In this document: in pieces, positions 52,152 to 60,467 of the stretch
Layout of the letters: every line of letters begins with the position of its first letter
Numbering within the stretch: position 1 is the stretch's first letter
NCBI RefSeq assembly: GCF_010993975.1
Contig: NZ_JAACZO010000005.1
Span: 30,408 to 94,407 of the forward strand
DNA: 64,000 bases
Direction: 5' to 3'
From: Halomonas faecis
Lineage (GTDB): Bacteria > Pseudomonadota > Gammaproteobacteria > Pseudomonadales > Halomonadaceae
Notes under the pieces: model-generated
Seen by the model: the letters and a program-made list of their open reading frames with translations, nothing else
What the model was told of the DNA's origin: nothing
Databases searched by the model: none
Position numbers and translations under genes: made by a program

Positions 52152-52921
52152 GCCTCGACTACACCTCCTCGGAGATGATGACCGTCACCGCCGCCCGGGC
52201 TCTGGAGAACGGCATGACCTGCTTCGTGGGCATCGGCTTGCCCAGCGAAGCGGCCAACCTGGCGCGCCTGACGCACGCTCCCGACGTGGTGCTGATCTAC
52301 GAGTCCGGCACCCTGCAGACCAAGCCCGAAGTGCTGCCGCTCTCCATCGGCGACGGCGAGCTGTGCGAGTCGGCACTGACTACCGTCTCGGTGCCGGAGA
52401 TGTTTCGCTACTGGCTGCAGGGCGGTCACGTCAGCGTGGGTTTTCTGGGCACGGCGCAGATCGACCGCTACGCCAACCTCAACACCACCCTGATCGGCGA
52501 CTACCATGATCCCAAGGTGCGCCTGCCGGGCGGTGGCGGGGCACCGGAAATCGCCACCAACGCTCACGAGGTCTTCATCACCCTCAAGCATTCCAAGCGC
52601 ACCTTCGTGAAGGACGTGGACTTCGTGACCACCCTGGGCTTCGGCCGCGACGGCAAGGGGCGCGACGGCGTGCCCAACATCGGCCGCGGACCGACCCGGG
52701 TGATCACCGACCTGTGTGTGCTCAAGCCCGACCCCGAGACCAAGGAGCTCACCGTGGTATCGCTGCACCCCGGCGTGACCCGCGAAGACGTGATCGAGGC
52801 GACCGGCTGGGAGATCCGCTTTGCCGACGAGCTCGAAAGCACCCCGGAGCCCTCGGCCCACGAGCTGGAGATCCTGCGCGAGCTGAAGCAGCGGACCGAC
52901 CGCAAGCATTCGGGTCAATAA
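52148..52921 (+). CDS. pcaJ: 3-oxoadipate CoA-transferase subunit B PcaJ
   Basis: A 257-residue beta subunit. The catalytic glutamate is in L-I-Y-E-S-G-T-L near residue 55. It continues with G-G-A-P-E-I-A-T-N-A near residue 137 and a C-terminal region ending in a charged tail. The ATGA overlap with pcaI couples translation, fitting an alpha/beta complex. An upstream in-frame start reading from 52067 is inside pcaI and rejected. Confidence 0.92.
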   Translation: MSLDYTSSEMMTVTAARALENGMTCFVGIGLPSEAANLARLTHAPDVVLIYESGTLQTKPEVLPLSIGDGELCESALTTVSVPEMFRYWLQGGHVSVGFLGTAQIDRYANLNTTLIGDYHDPKVRLPGGGGAPEIATNAHEVFITLKHSKRTFVKDVDFVTTLGFGRDGKGRDGVPNIGRGPTRVITDLCVLKPDPETKELTVVSLHPGVTREDVIEATGWEIRFADELESTPEPSAHELEILRELKQRTDRKHSGQ

Positions 52922-52933
52922 CGAGGAGCCCTC

Positions 52934-54137
<1,204 letters not shown>

Positions 54138-54139
<2 letters not shown>

Positions 54140-54171
54140 GAAAGAAGAGGGAAGAAGGAAGAGGGAAGAGA
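54138..54171 (+). repeat. 34-base pure purine tract
   Basis: An uninterrupted run of A and G bases starting in the pcaF stop codon, made of repeated GAAGA/GGGAAGA-like units. It lies in the 112-base gap before pcaDC. It could affect transcription or form unusual DNA structure; no known site is recognised. Confidence 0.8.
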
Positions 54172-54251
54172 CCCCACCATCTTCCGTCTTACCGCTATTT
54201 CCAATCAGGCGCCGAGCGATAATTCGACGCCTGGGGATGGGAGAGTGTTTT

Positions 54252-55436
54252 ATGGCATTTCTGGAGATCAACGGCCGCAGCATCGCTTACCGCCTGCTGG
54301 GCGCCGAGGCCAATCCGCTGGTGCTGCTGGCCCATCCACTGGGCATGACCCAGGCGGTATGGGACGACCTGCTGCCGGCGCTGCTGCCGCACTACCGCGT
54401 GCTCACCTGGGATCTGCCCGGCCACGGCGCCAGCGAGGCTTGGCCCGCGGATGCCGATGAGATTGCCCCGGCGGCGCTGGCTGCCGAGGCGCTGGCGCTG
54501 GCCGAGCATGCCGGCGCCAGGCGCTTCCACTTCGTCGGCACCTCCATCGGCGGTGTGGTCGGCCAGCAGCTGCTCGCCGAGCATGCGCAGCGGCTGCTCT
54601 CGGTCGTGCTGACCAACACCGGCGCGGTGATCGGCACCCCCGAGCTGTGGACGACCCGGGCGAGCCGCGTGCGTGACGAGGGCCTGGCGGCGATCTCCGG
54701 TGAGATCGTGCCGCGCTGGTTCTCCGCCCAGCGCCTCAAGACCGAGCCGGCGCTGGAGAGCGGCTGGCGCACCCAGATGGCACGCACCGATGCGCAGTCC
54801 TACGCGCGGCTGTGCGAAATGCTTGGCAAGAGCGACTTTCGTGGCAAACTCGGCGGCAACGGGGTGCCGGTGCACCTGCTCGGCGGCAGCGACGACGTGG
54901 CCACGCCTCCGGAGACCCTGGAAGCGCTTGCTGCCGAGTGCGACGGCGCACCGCTGGAGATCCTCCAGGGCTTCGCCCATGTGCCCTCGGTGGAGAGCCC
55001 CGAAGCCATGGCCAAGCGCCTGCGTTTGTGGCTCGTCGCGGATCGCAGCGCGGTGGGCGAGCAGGGCGTGAGCTACGCAGAGGGGCTCGAAACCCGCAAG
55101 CAGGTACTCGGCGAGGCACATGTCGCGCGCGCCAGCGAGAACGCCACCAGTCTCGACGCTCCCTTCCAGCAGATGATCACCCGCCTGGCGTGGGGCGAGC
55201 TGTGGGGCAACGACGACCTGACCCGCCGCGAGCGTAGCCTGATCACCACCGGCATTCTCGCCGCGCTGGGCCGCGAGGAGCTCGAACTGCACCTCAAGAC
55301 CGCCAAGCGCATCGGCCTGAGCGAGGCGGAGCTGCGCCAGGTGCTACTGCACGTGGCGATCTACGCCGGCGTGCCGGCAGCCAACCACGCCTTTGCCCTG
55401 GCCAAGAAGCTCGGCTGGGGTACGCCCCTCGAGTGA
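54252..55436 (+). CDS. pcaL: Fused 3-oxoadipate enol-lactonase/4-carboxymuconolactone decarboxylase (PcaDC, PcaL-type)
   Basis: A 394-residue bifunctional enzyme. Residues 1-260 form an alpha/beta hydrolase with nucleophile G-T-S-I-G-G near residue 97 (PcaD); residues about 265-390 match the carboxymuconolactone decarboxylase fold, with G-L-E-T-R-K-Q-V-L-G, then N-D-D-L-T-R-R-E-R-S and H-V-A-I-Y-A-G-V-P-A (PcaC). It converts 4-carboxymuconolactone to 3-oxoadipate in two steps. The D-C domain order equals Streptomyces PcaL and some proteobacterial forms. Start at 54252 follows GGGAGAG; ATG at 54237 would add five residues. Confidence 0.92.
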   Translation: MAFLEINGRSIAYRLLGAEANPLVLLAHPLGMTQAVWDDLLPALLPHYRVLTWDLPGHGASEAWPADADEIAPAALAAEALALAEHAGARRFHFVGTSIGGVVGQQLLAEHAQRLLSVVLTNTGAVIGTPELWTTRASRVRDEGLAAISGEIVPRWFSAQRLKTEPALESGWRTQMARTDAQSYARLCEMLGKSDFRGKLGGNGVPVHLLGGSDDVATPPETLEALAAECDGAPLEILQGFAHVPSVESPEAMAKRLRLWLVADRSAVGEQGVSYAEGLETRKQVLGEAHVARASENATSLDAPFQQMITRLAWGELWGNDDLTRRERSLITTGILAALGREELELHLKTAKRIGLSEAELRQVLLHVAIYAGVPAANHAFALAKKLGWGTPLE

Positions 55437-55483
55437 CCGTTGAGGCGGCGGGGCCTGTGCCCCTCCGCTCCAGGGAGCCGTGC

Positions 55484-56413
55484 ATGCTCAACGCCCGCAT
55501 CAAGCTGCGTCATCTGCAGGCTTTTCTCGAGGTGGCCCGCCAGCGCAGCTTCGCCCGCGCCGCCGACCGCCTGGCGATCACCCAGCCGGGCATGTCCAAG
55601 ACGATCCGCGAGCTCGAGGAGATCCTCGAAGCGTCACTCTTCGAGCGCACCGCGCGGGGCGTGGCTCTCACCCAGGCAGGGCTCACCCTGCTGCGTCATG
55701 CCGGCCCGGCGCTGCGAGCCCTGGAGGAGGGCATCGGCGCGGTGGGCGGTAGCGGCCAGGGGGCTCGCTGGCTGAACGTGGGCGCACTCTCCACGGTGGA
55801 GAGCCGTCTGCTGCCCGAGGCCGTACGCCGCTTTCAGGCCGATGGCCCGCCGGGCGTCGGCATCAACGTGGTTTCCGGCCCCAGCGCCTTTCTGCTCTCG
55901 CGGCTGCGCCGCGGCGAGCTGGACCTGGTGGTGGGGCGCATGACCGAGGCGCGCGAGATCCGCGACCTTGCCTTCGAACACCTCTACTACGAGCGGCTGC
56001 TGCTGGTGGTGCGCGCCGGTCATCCGCTGGCCGGGGTGGATCCTCTGCCCGCCGAGGCGCTGGTCGCCCATCCCTGGATTCTTCCACCTCCGCAGACCAC
56101 CTTGCGCCAGCAGGTCGACAGCTTCTGCGTGCGCCATGCCCTGGCGCTGCCCGAGACGCTGCTCGAAACCCTGTCGCTGCCGCTCGGTCAGGGCGTCACC
56201 CTGGGCAGCGACGCCATCTGGGTGGTGCCGGAGGAAGCGGTGCGCGCGGCGCTGGACGAAGAGCGGCTCGTCGAGCTTGGCCTGAGCCTGGAACGGCAGG
56301 GCGGCTCGGTGGGGCTGTGCACCAACGCCAGCCTCGAACCCTCGCTGGCTCTGGACGCCTTCTGCGAGATTCTGCGCGAGGTGGCCGCCGACACCCCGGG
56401 CGCGGTGATATAA
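55484..56413 (+). CDS. pcaQ: LysR family regulator PcaQ
   Basis: A 309-residue LysR-type regulator with N-terminal HTH ([12 protein letters not shown], then [17 protein letters not shown]) and a two-lobed effector domain. Its position between pcaDC and pcaHG, same strand, and a PcaQ-type box overlapping its own stop codon support the name. PcaQ of rhizobia activates pca genes in response to 3-carboxymuconate/carboxymuconolactone. AGGGAG precedes ATG. The island thus has both an IclR and a LysR regulator for one pathway. Confidence 0.85.
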   Translation: MLNARIKLRHLQAFLEVARQRSFARAADRLAITQPGMSKTIRELEEILEASLFERTARGVALTQAGLTLLRHAGPALRALEEGIGAVGGSGQGARWLNVGALSTVESRLLPEAVRRFQADGPPGVGINVVSGPSAFLLSRLRRGELDLVVGRMTEAREIRDLAFEHLYYERLLLVVRAGHPLAGVDPLPAEALVAHPWILPPPQTTLRQQVDSFCVRHALALPETLLETLSLPLGQGVTLGSDAIWVVPEEAVRAALDEERLVELGLSLERQGGSVGLCTNASLEPSLALDAFCEILREVAADTPGAVI

Positions 56414-56425
56414 CCCATCGGTTAT
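56410..56425 (+). promoter_or_regulatory. PcaQ-type box before pcaHG
   Basis: ATAACC-CATC-GGTTAT is a perfect 6-4-6 palindrome matching the rhizobial PcaQ motif ATAACC-N4-GGTTAA at 11 of 12 arm bases. It overlaps the pcaQ stop codon (56411-56413) and lies 90 bases upstream of the pcaH start. Confidence 0.75.
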
Positions 56426-56514
56426 GCATCGACGCAGAGACGTCAATTGGCGACCTGACGACACCGCGCCACACTGCCAAGGCACTCAACCGACAACCCC
56501 AGAGACGACACGCC

Positions 56515-57237
56515 ATGCAAGACGACAACAAGCGCTTCGTCGAGCGCGACCGCAACTGGCATCCACCCGCGTATGCACCGGGTTACAAGACCACCGTAGC
56601 GCGCTCGCCGCGGCAGGCCCTGGTGAGCCTGCAGCACCCCACGATCTCCGAACGCAGCGGGCCGGATTTCCGCCATCTGCGCATGGGGCCCCATGACAAC
56701 GACCTGCTGTTGAACTTCAGTCAGGGCGAGGGGTTGCCGGTGGGCGAACGCATCATCATGTTCGGCCGCGTGGTCGACCAGTTCGGCAAACCGGTACCGC
56801 ATACCCTGGTGGAGATGTGGCAGGCCAACGCCGGCGGCCGCTATCGCCACAAGAACGACAACTACCTGGCCCCGCTCGACCCCAACTTCGGCGGCGTGGG
56901 GCGCTGCCTCACCGACGAAGAGGGCTGGTATCGCTTTCGCACCATCAAGCCCGGCCCCTATCCCTGGCCCAACGACCCCAACAGCTGGCGCCCCTCGCAC
57001 ATCCACGTATCGGTGATGGGGCCGTCGATCTCCACGCGCCTGATCACCCAGATGTATTTCGAGGGCGACCCGCTGATTCCGCTGTGCCCCATCGTCCATA
57101 CCATCAACGACCCGGACGCCGTCGAAACCATGATCGGGCGGCTCGACATGGCGCGCAGCAAGCCCATGGACTGCCTGGCCTACCGCTTCGACCTGGTGGT
57201 CCGCGGCGAGCTGCAAACCTATTTCGAGAATCAGTGA
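56515..57237 (+). CDS. pcaH: Protocatechuate 3,4-dioxygenase beta subunit PcaH
   Basis: A 240-residue subunit that binds the catalytic Fe(III) and opens the protocatechuate ring between the hydroxyls. The iron ligands are visible: Tyr in Y-R-H-K-N-D-N-Y near residue 109, Tyr in G-W-Y-R-F-R-T-I-K near residue 141, and two His in R-P-S-H-I-H-V-S near residues 163-165. N-terminal Y-A-P-G-Y-K-T-T is also typical. Start at 56515; the frame upstream overlaps pcaQ. It precedes pcaG by 13 bases. Confidence 0.96.
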   Translation: MQDDNKRFVERDRNWHPPAYAPGYKTTVARSPRQALVSLQHPTISERSGPDFRHLRMGPHDNDLLLNFSQGEGLPVGERIIMFGRVVDQFGKPVPHTLVEMWQANAGGRYRHKNDNYLAPLDPNFGGVGRCLTDEEGWYRFRTIKPGPYPWPNDPNSWRPSHIHVSVMGPSISTRLITQMYFEGDPLIPLCPIVHTINDPDAVETMIGRLDMARSKPMDCLAYRFDLVVRGELQTYFENQ

Positions 57238-57250
57238 GGAGGGAACCGAG

Positions 57251-57883
57251 ATGAAACAACCGAACAGCGTTCCCGCCAGCGAACTGATGCTGCGCGAAAC
57301 CGCCTCCCAGACCGCCGGGCCCTACGTGCACATCGGCCTGGCCCTGGCCGCCGCGGGCAACCCGACCCGTGATGAGGAGATCTGGAACGAGATGGCTCGT
57401 GACGGAGCCGAGGGTGAGCCCATCGAGATCGTCGGCACCGTGATCGACGGCAACGGTGACCTGGTGCGCGACGCCTTTCTCGAGGCGTGGCAGGCCGACG
57501 CCAACGGCGTGTACCAGCCCGAGTACGACCTGAACAAGCCGTTCAACAGCTTCGGGCGCACCGCCTCCACCTTCGACCACGGCAGCGAATGGTCGCTGAA
57601 GACCGTCAAGCCGGGCCCGGTGACCTGCGCCGACGGCCGGGTGATGGCCCCGCACGTCAATCTCTCGATCTTCGCCCGAGGCATCAACATCCACCTGCAG
57701 ACGCGCCTCTACTTCGAGGACGAAGCCGAGGCCAACGCCGCCTGCCCGGTGCTCTCGCGCGTCGAATCGCCGACCCGCCGCCAGACCCTCATCGCCAAGC
57801 GCGAAGAGATCGACGGCAAGGTGCGCTACCGCCTCGATATCAAGCTGCAGGGGGAAGGCGAGACGGTGTTCTTCGACTTCTGA
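57251..57883 (+). CDS. pcaG: Protocatechuate 3,4-dioxygenase alpha subunit PcaG
   Basis: A 210-residue partner of PcaH in the (alpha-beta)n dioxygenase. It opens with E-T-A-S-Q-T-A-G-P-Y-V-H-I-G-L and has D-A-F-L-E-A-W-Q-A-D near residue 76 and P-H-V-N-L-S-I-F-A-R-G near residue 136. It keeps the fold but lacks the full iron-ligand set. A 15-bp stem terminator follows. Confidence 0.95.
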   Translation: MKQPNSVPASELMLRETASQTAGPYVHIGLALAAAGNPTRDEEIWNEMARDGAEGEPIEIVGTVIDGNGDLVRDAFLEAWQADANGVYQPEYDLNKPFNSFGRTASTFDHGSEWSLKTVKPGPVTCADGRVMAPHVNLSIFARGINIHLQTRLYFEDEAEANAACPVLSRVESPTRRQTLIAKREEIDGKVRYRLDIKLQGEGETVFFDF

Positions 57884-57930
57884 TCCGTCGTCACGACAGC
57901 GAAGGCGACCTTGCTAAGCGAGGCCGCTAC

Positions 57931-57967
57931 GACGAGAGCCAGCGCCATGCGCTGGCTCTCGTCTTTT
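57931..57967 (+). terminator. Strong Rho-independent terminator after pcaHG
   Basis: Fifteen-base arms (57931-57945 and 57949-57963) are perfectly complementary around a 3-base loop and are followed by TTTT. It marks the end of the catabolic island and lies directly before the cassette array flank. Confidence 0.88.
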
Positions 57968-58303
57968 CGGCTGACGTTTGACCTGGGTTCTGGTGCCAGC
58001 GTAGTAGAGCGTCTAGGCTGGCCGTATGTGTACGATTGTAAGCGGCTTGCGAGAGCGAACGGTAAGAGCCAACAAATCGACTGCGTGACGGTCAGCGACA
58101 GCAGAGGGGCAGGGGACGGCAGCCAAAGGTGAAAACCGGTCAGGGTGGCAAAGGCAGCACGCTCGCGAATTCTGCATAGATTGCCTAGCTATTCTTAGCC
58201 TCAAGAGATATCAATGGGTTACAGTGAGAAAGGCAGGCTAGATAACATTGTTGAACGCGCCAGCGCGTTCAAGTGGATAAATGAGTGGGCTATTCAATAC
58301 GCT
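57968..58303. other. Left flank of the cassette array, no recognised gene
   Basis: 336 bases with no integrase or other recognisable gene. Base composition becomes mixed and loses the codon bias of the island. A perfect 10-base inverted repeat with a 2-base loop (58251-58272) lies 32 bases before the first cassette core site and could be part of an old attC or attI. A 33-codon frame (58214-58315) runs through the core site with a weak AAGAGAT upstream; it is not called. Confidence 0.55.
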
Positions 58304-58310
58304 GTTAGGC
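58304..58310 (+). other. Core site GTTAGGC, left boundary of cassette 1
   Basis: GTTAGGC fits GTTRRRY exactly and precedes the methyltransferase cassette. An inverse core and folded arms to its left are degenerate, so whether it is a relic attC or attI is unclear. Confidence 0.5.
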
Positions 58311-58332
58311 TTTAGGAAGCTCGGAAAACGTA

Positions 58333-59166
58333 ATGGATAAAACGAACATATCGCTCGGCCCTGTGCAGGAAACGCTGCTAATTCCACTTCTTGGCCGTGC
58401 GGTTGCCACGCGCCAAGGCAGCGGACTGATTAACGACCCACGTGCCGTTGAAATTGTCGATCAGCTCGCGTACGACTTCTCGAAATGGGAGAAGGGTCAA
58501 TCCTTGCTGGGCAGCGTGCTCCGCACCAGAATGTTAGATGACGATGTGAAGGAGTTTATCGCCACACATCCCCGGGGAACCGTTGTTGAGATTGGCTGTG
58601 GTCTGAATACGCGATTCGAGCGCGTCGATAACGGTAGCGTACGCTGGTTCGATCTGGATCTGCCCGACACGATAGCGCTGCGGCGGCGCTTCTTCGCCGA
58701 TAGCGAACGGCAAACAATGGTTGCAGCAAGTGTTCTGGACGCTAACTGGGTACAGCACATCCGTGAAACTGGCGGTCCTTTCTGCTTCGTATCGGAAGCC
58801 GTGCTGATCTACCTCGCTGCTGCCGACGCGGAGCGGGCGGTTCGTCAGCTTGTCTCGGGGTTTCCGGCAGGATCCTGGCTGCTCATGGATACAACGCCAA
58901 AGGCCATGGTCGATGGGCAGGCCAAGCACGATGCCATGAAGCATCTGCCTAAAAGCAGCTGGTTCAGGTGGGCGGTTGATGATCCACGGGAACTGGAACG
59001 TCTGGGCCTTACCTTGATTCAGTCGCGCTCATTCGCTGATGCGGGTTCGGAGCTGATTCGGCCTCTACCCTGGTCGATGCGCTTTTTGATTCGTTGGGCA
59101 CCTTGGGCTCTCAAGCGCATGACTAAGGGTTATCAGCTAAATCGGTTTGAGATCCGTAAAGCCTAA
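58333..59166 (+). CDS. Cassette 1: class I SAM-dependent methyltransferase (TcmP/LCM family)
   Basis: A 277-residue methyltransferase of the leucine carboxyl methyltransferase/TcmP O-methyltransferase family. The SAM motif is V-V-E-I-G-C-G-L-N-T-R near residue 83, with W-F-D-L-D-L-P-D near residue 103 and V-S-E-A-V-L-I-Y near residue 152 as further family elements. The N-terminal part (P-L-L-G-R-A, then D-P-R-A-V) is also typical. Substrate cannot be inferred. Its stop codon lies inside the inverse core of the following attC (GCC-TAA-C), a common cassette economy. GC content is nearer to the chromosome than in the next two cassettes. Confidence 0.85.
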   Translation: MDKTNISLGPVQETLLIPLLGRAVATRQGSGLINDPRAVEIVDQLAYDFSKWEKGQSLLGSVLRTRMLDDDVKEFIATHPRGTVVEIGCGLNTRFERVDNGSVRWFDLDLPDTIALRRRFFADSERQTMVAASVLDANWVQHIRETGGPFCFVSEAVLIYLAAADAERAVRQLVSGFPAGSWLLMDTTPKAMVDGQAKHDAMKHLPKSSWFRWAVDDPRELERLGLTLIQSRSFADAGSELIRPLPWSMRFLIRWAPWALKRMTKGYQLNRFEIRKA

Positions 59167-59232
59167 CAAGGCGCTGCACCGGACGGCAATTCCGCTGCGC
59201 TCCATTACCGCCGGTGAGCTTGGTCGTTAAGT
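59161..59232 (+). other. attC site 1 (72 bases)
   Basis: GCCTAAC (59161-59167) and GTTAAGT (59226-59232) match the inverse core and core exactly. Between them CACCGG-A-CGGCAAT faces ATTACCG-CCGGTG, giving a long stem with an extrahelical base, as required for single-strand folding. Confidence 0.85.
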
Positions 59233-59244
59233 GGTCAGGGAGTA

Positions 59245-60348
59245 ATGGTGAGTAGATTAGAGAAATGGAATGACGAGCAACGTAGGCTCACAATCCTTAC
59301 GGGAGAAAATCAAGAGCTGGCGGATGCTATACATTCTCTACAGCCTGAGGATGATGATCGCCCAGGAATGAGTAATTTTGACATAATTAATATCGCAAAA
59401 GAGCTCATCTATTCGAACGAAGGCGGGAAGCGATCAATCCACATAATATGTTTTTCTTTTAATATTGATCGTGGAGAGATGGAAGTTTGCCATCTTTTGG
59501 ATCAGGTTCTAGAGGAAGATTACGAAGATGATATCCTAAGCACTCTGGCTATAGCTGCCGTAGCTGAAGTTCCCGTATATCCAAACACTCGAGATTGTGA
59601 AGAGGAGCTAGCGGAATTACATCGTAAGATGATTGAAACTGGTTTCAAAGTTCAAGGTGAGAAGTACAAGTTAACGTCTCGTCAGTCTGATGAATTTGAA
59701 AGCGCAAAGAAACTCATATCCAGTATTAGTCCCGAAAAGCATTATTCGCCCTCTGATATATCAATTATTCGGCAAACCATTAAAGAAGAATTATCAAACC
59801 TTGAGAGCGCTGATCGACTGCTACTGAGCTTACAGCTGGCAATTGACGAGTTAACAGTGCTATTGGAGTCAGAGAAGAGAAATGAAAATTCCATACAGGC
59901 ACACTTAACTAAAAATCCAATACTTTTTGGATTCGAATATAAGCGTGTAATACCTAAGCATCGCTTAGGCGGTGAGTACGAAACAGATTATGCACTGGAA
60001 AAACATGATGGTTCATGTGACGTGGTAGAGCTGGAATCCTCAAATCTTAAGCTGTATACAAAATCTGGAAATCCAACTAGTCATCTGGTGCATGCTGAAC
60101 AGCAAATATTGGACTGGTTAGATTGGATTGATAAAAACAACTCATATGCGAGAACTTCGCTGAACGGTCTTTATTCGCCGTCAGGTTTTGTCGTGATTGG
60201 AAGAAAAGATAGTTTATCTGAATTAGACAAAGAGCGATTGCGCAGAAGAAATATACTATTTAACGGTAAGTTAAAGATTATAACCTATGAAGACCTACTG
60301 GAAAGAGGGAGTGACATGCTTCGGAGGTTAAAAGGTGAACGCACTTAA
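59245..60348 (+). CDS. Cassette 2: Shedu-like DUF4263 nuclease-fold protein
   Basis: A 367-residue protein. The C-terminal 170 residues match the DUF4263 (Shedu SduA) PD-(D/E)xK-like domain: E-N-S-I-Q-A-H-L-T-K-N-P-I-L-F-G near residue 212, then D248 in E-T-D-Y-A-L, and E262-L-E264 in V-V-E-L-E-S-S-N-L-K-L-Y. A conserved helix H-A-E-Q-Q-I-L-D-W-L-D-W-I follows. The N-terminal 200 residues are unlike known Shedu N-termini by eye and may form a sensor. Shedu proteins are single-gene anti-phage nucleases. The ExE replaces the ExK of classical nucleases, as seen in parts of the family. AT-rich compared with the chromosome. GGGAG lies very close to ATG. Confidence 0.75.
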   Translation: MVSRLEKWNDEQRRLTILTGENQELADAIHSLQPEDDDRPGMSNFDIINIAKELIYSNEGGKRSIHIICFSFNIDRGEMEVCHLLDQVLEEDYEDDILSTLAIAAVAEVPVYPNTRDCEEELAELHRKMIETGFKVQGEKYKLTSRQSDEFESAKKLISSISPEKHYSPSDISIIRQTIKEELSNLESADRLLLSLQLAIDELTVLLESEKRNENSIQAHLTKNPILFGFEYKRVIPKHRLGGEYETDYALEKHDGSCDVVELESSNLKLYTKSGNPTSHLVHAEQQILDWLDWIDKNNSYARTSLNGLYSPSGFVVIGRKDSLSELDKERLRRRNILFNGKLKIITYEDLLERGSDMLRRLKGERT

Positions 60349-60414
60349 CGAATTGCTGCACTCGGATAGATTACTCGCTGCGCTCATAATTTACCGGTGA
60401 GCAAGGCGTTAGCA
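60343..60414 (+). other. attC site 2 (72 bases)
   Basis: ACTTAAC (60343-60349) is an exact inverse core; GTTAGCA (60408-60414) deviates from GTTRRRY at the last two bases. GCTGCACTCGGATA-ATTA faces TAAT-TACCGGTGAGC to form the stem. Confidence 0.78.
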
Positions 60415-60467
60415 TTCCGGTAAACACAAAGCCGCGAAAATGTGTTCAGTTATCAAAGAAGGTGAGA

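Noticed and set aside
57968..58303. Search for an integron integrase or attI at the array's left side
   Set aside because: No tyrosine-recombinase motif (R-H-x-x-R or the IntI patch) occurs on either strand, and the pca genes lie directly to the left.
58214..58315. A 33-codon frame running through the first cassette core site
   Set aside because: Only a weak AAGAGAT precedes it and no similarity is recognised; left as a possible relic, not called.
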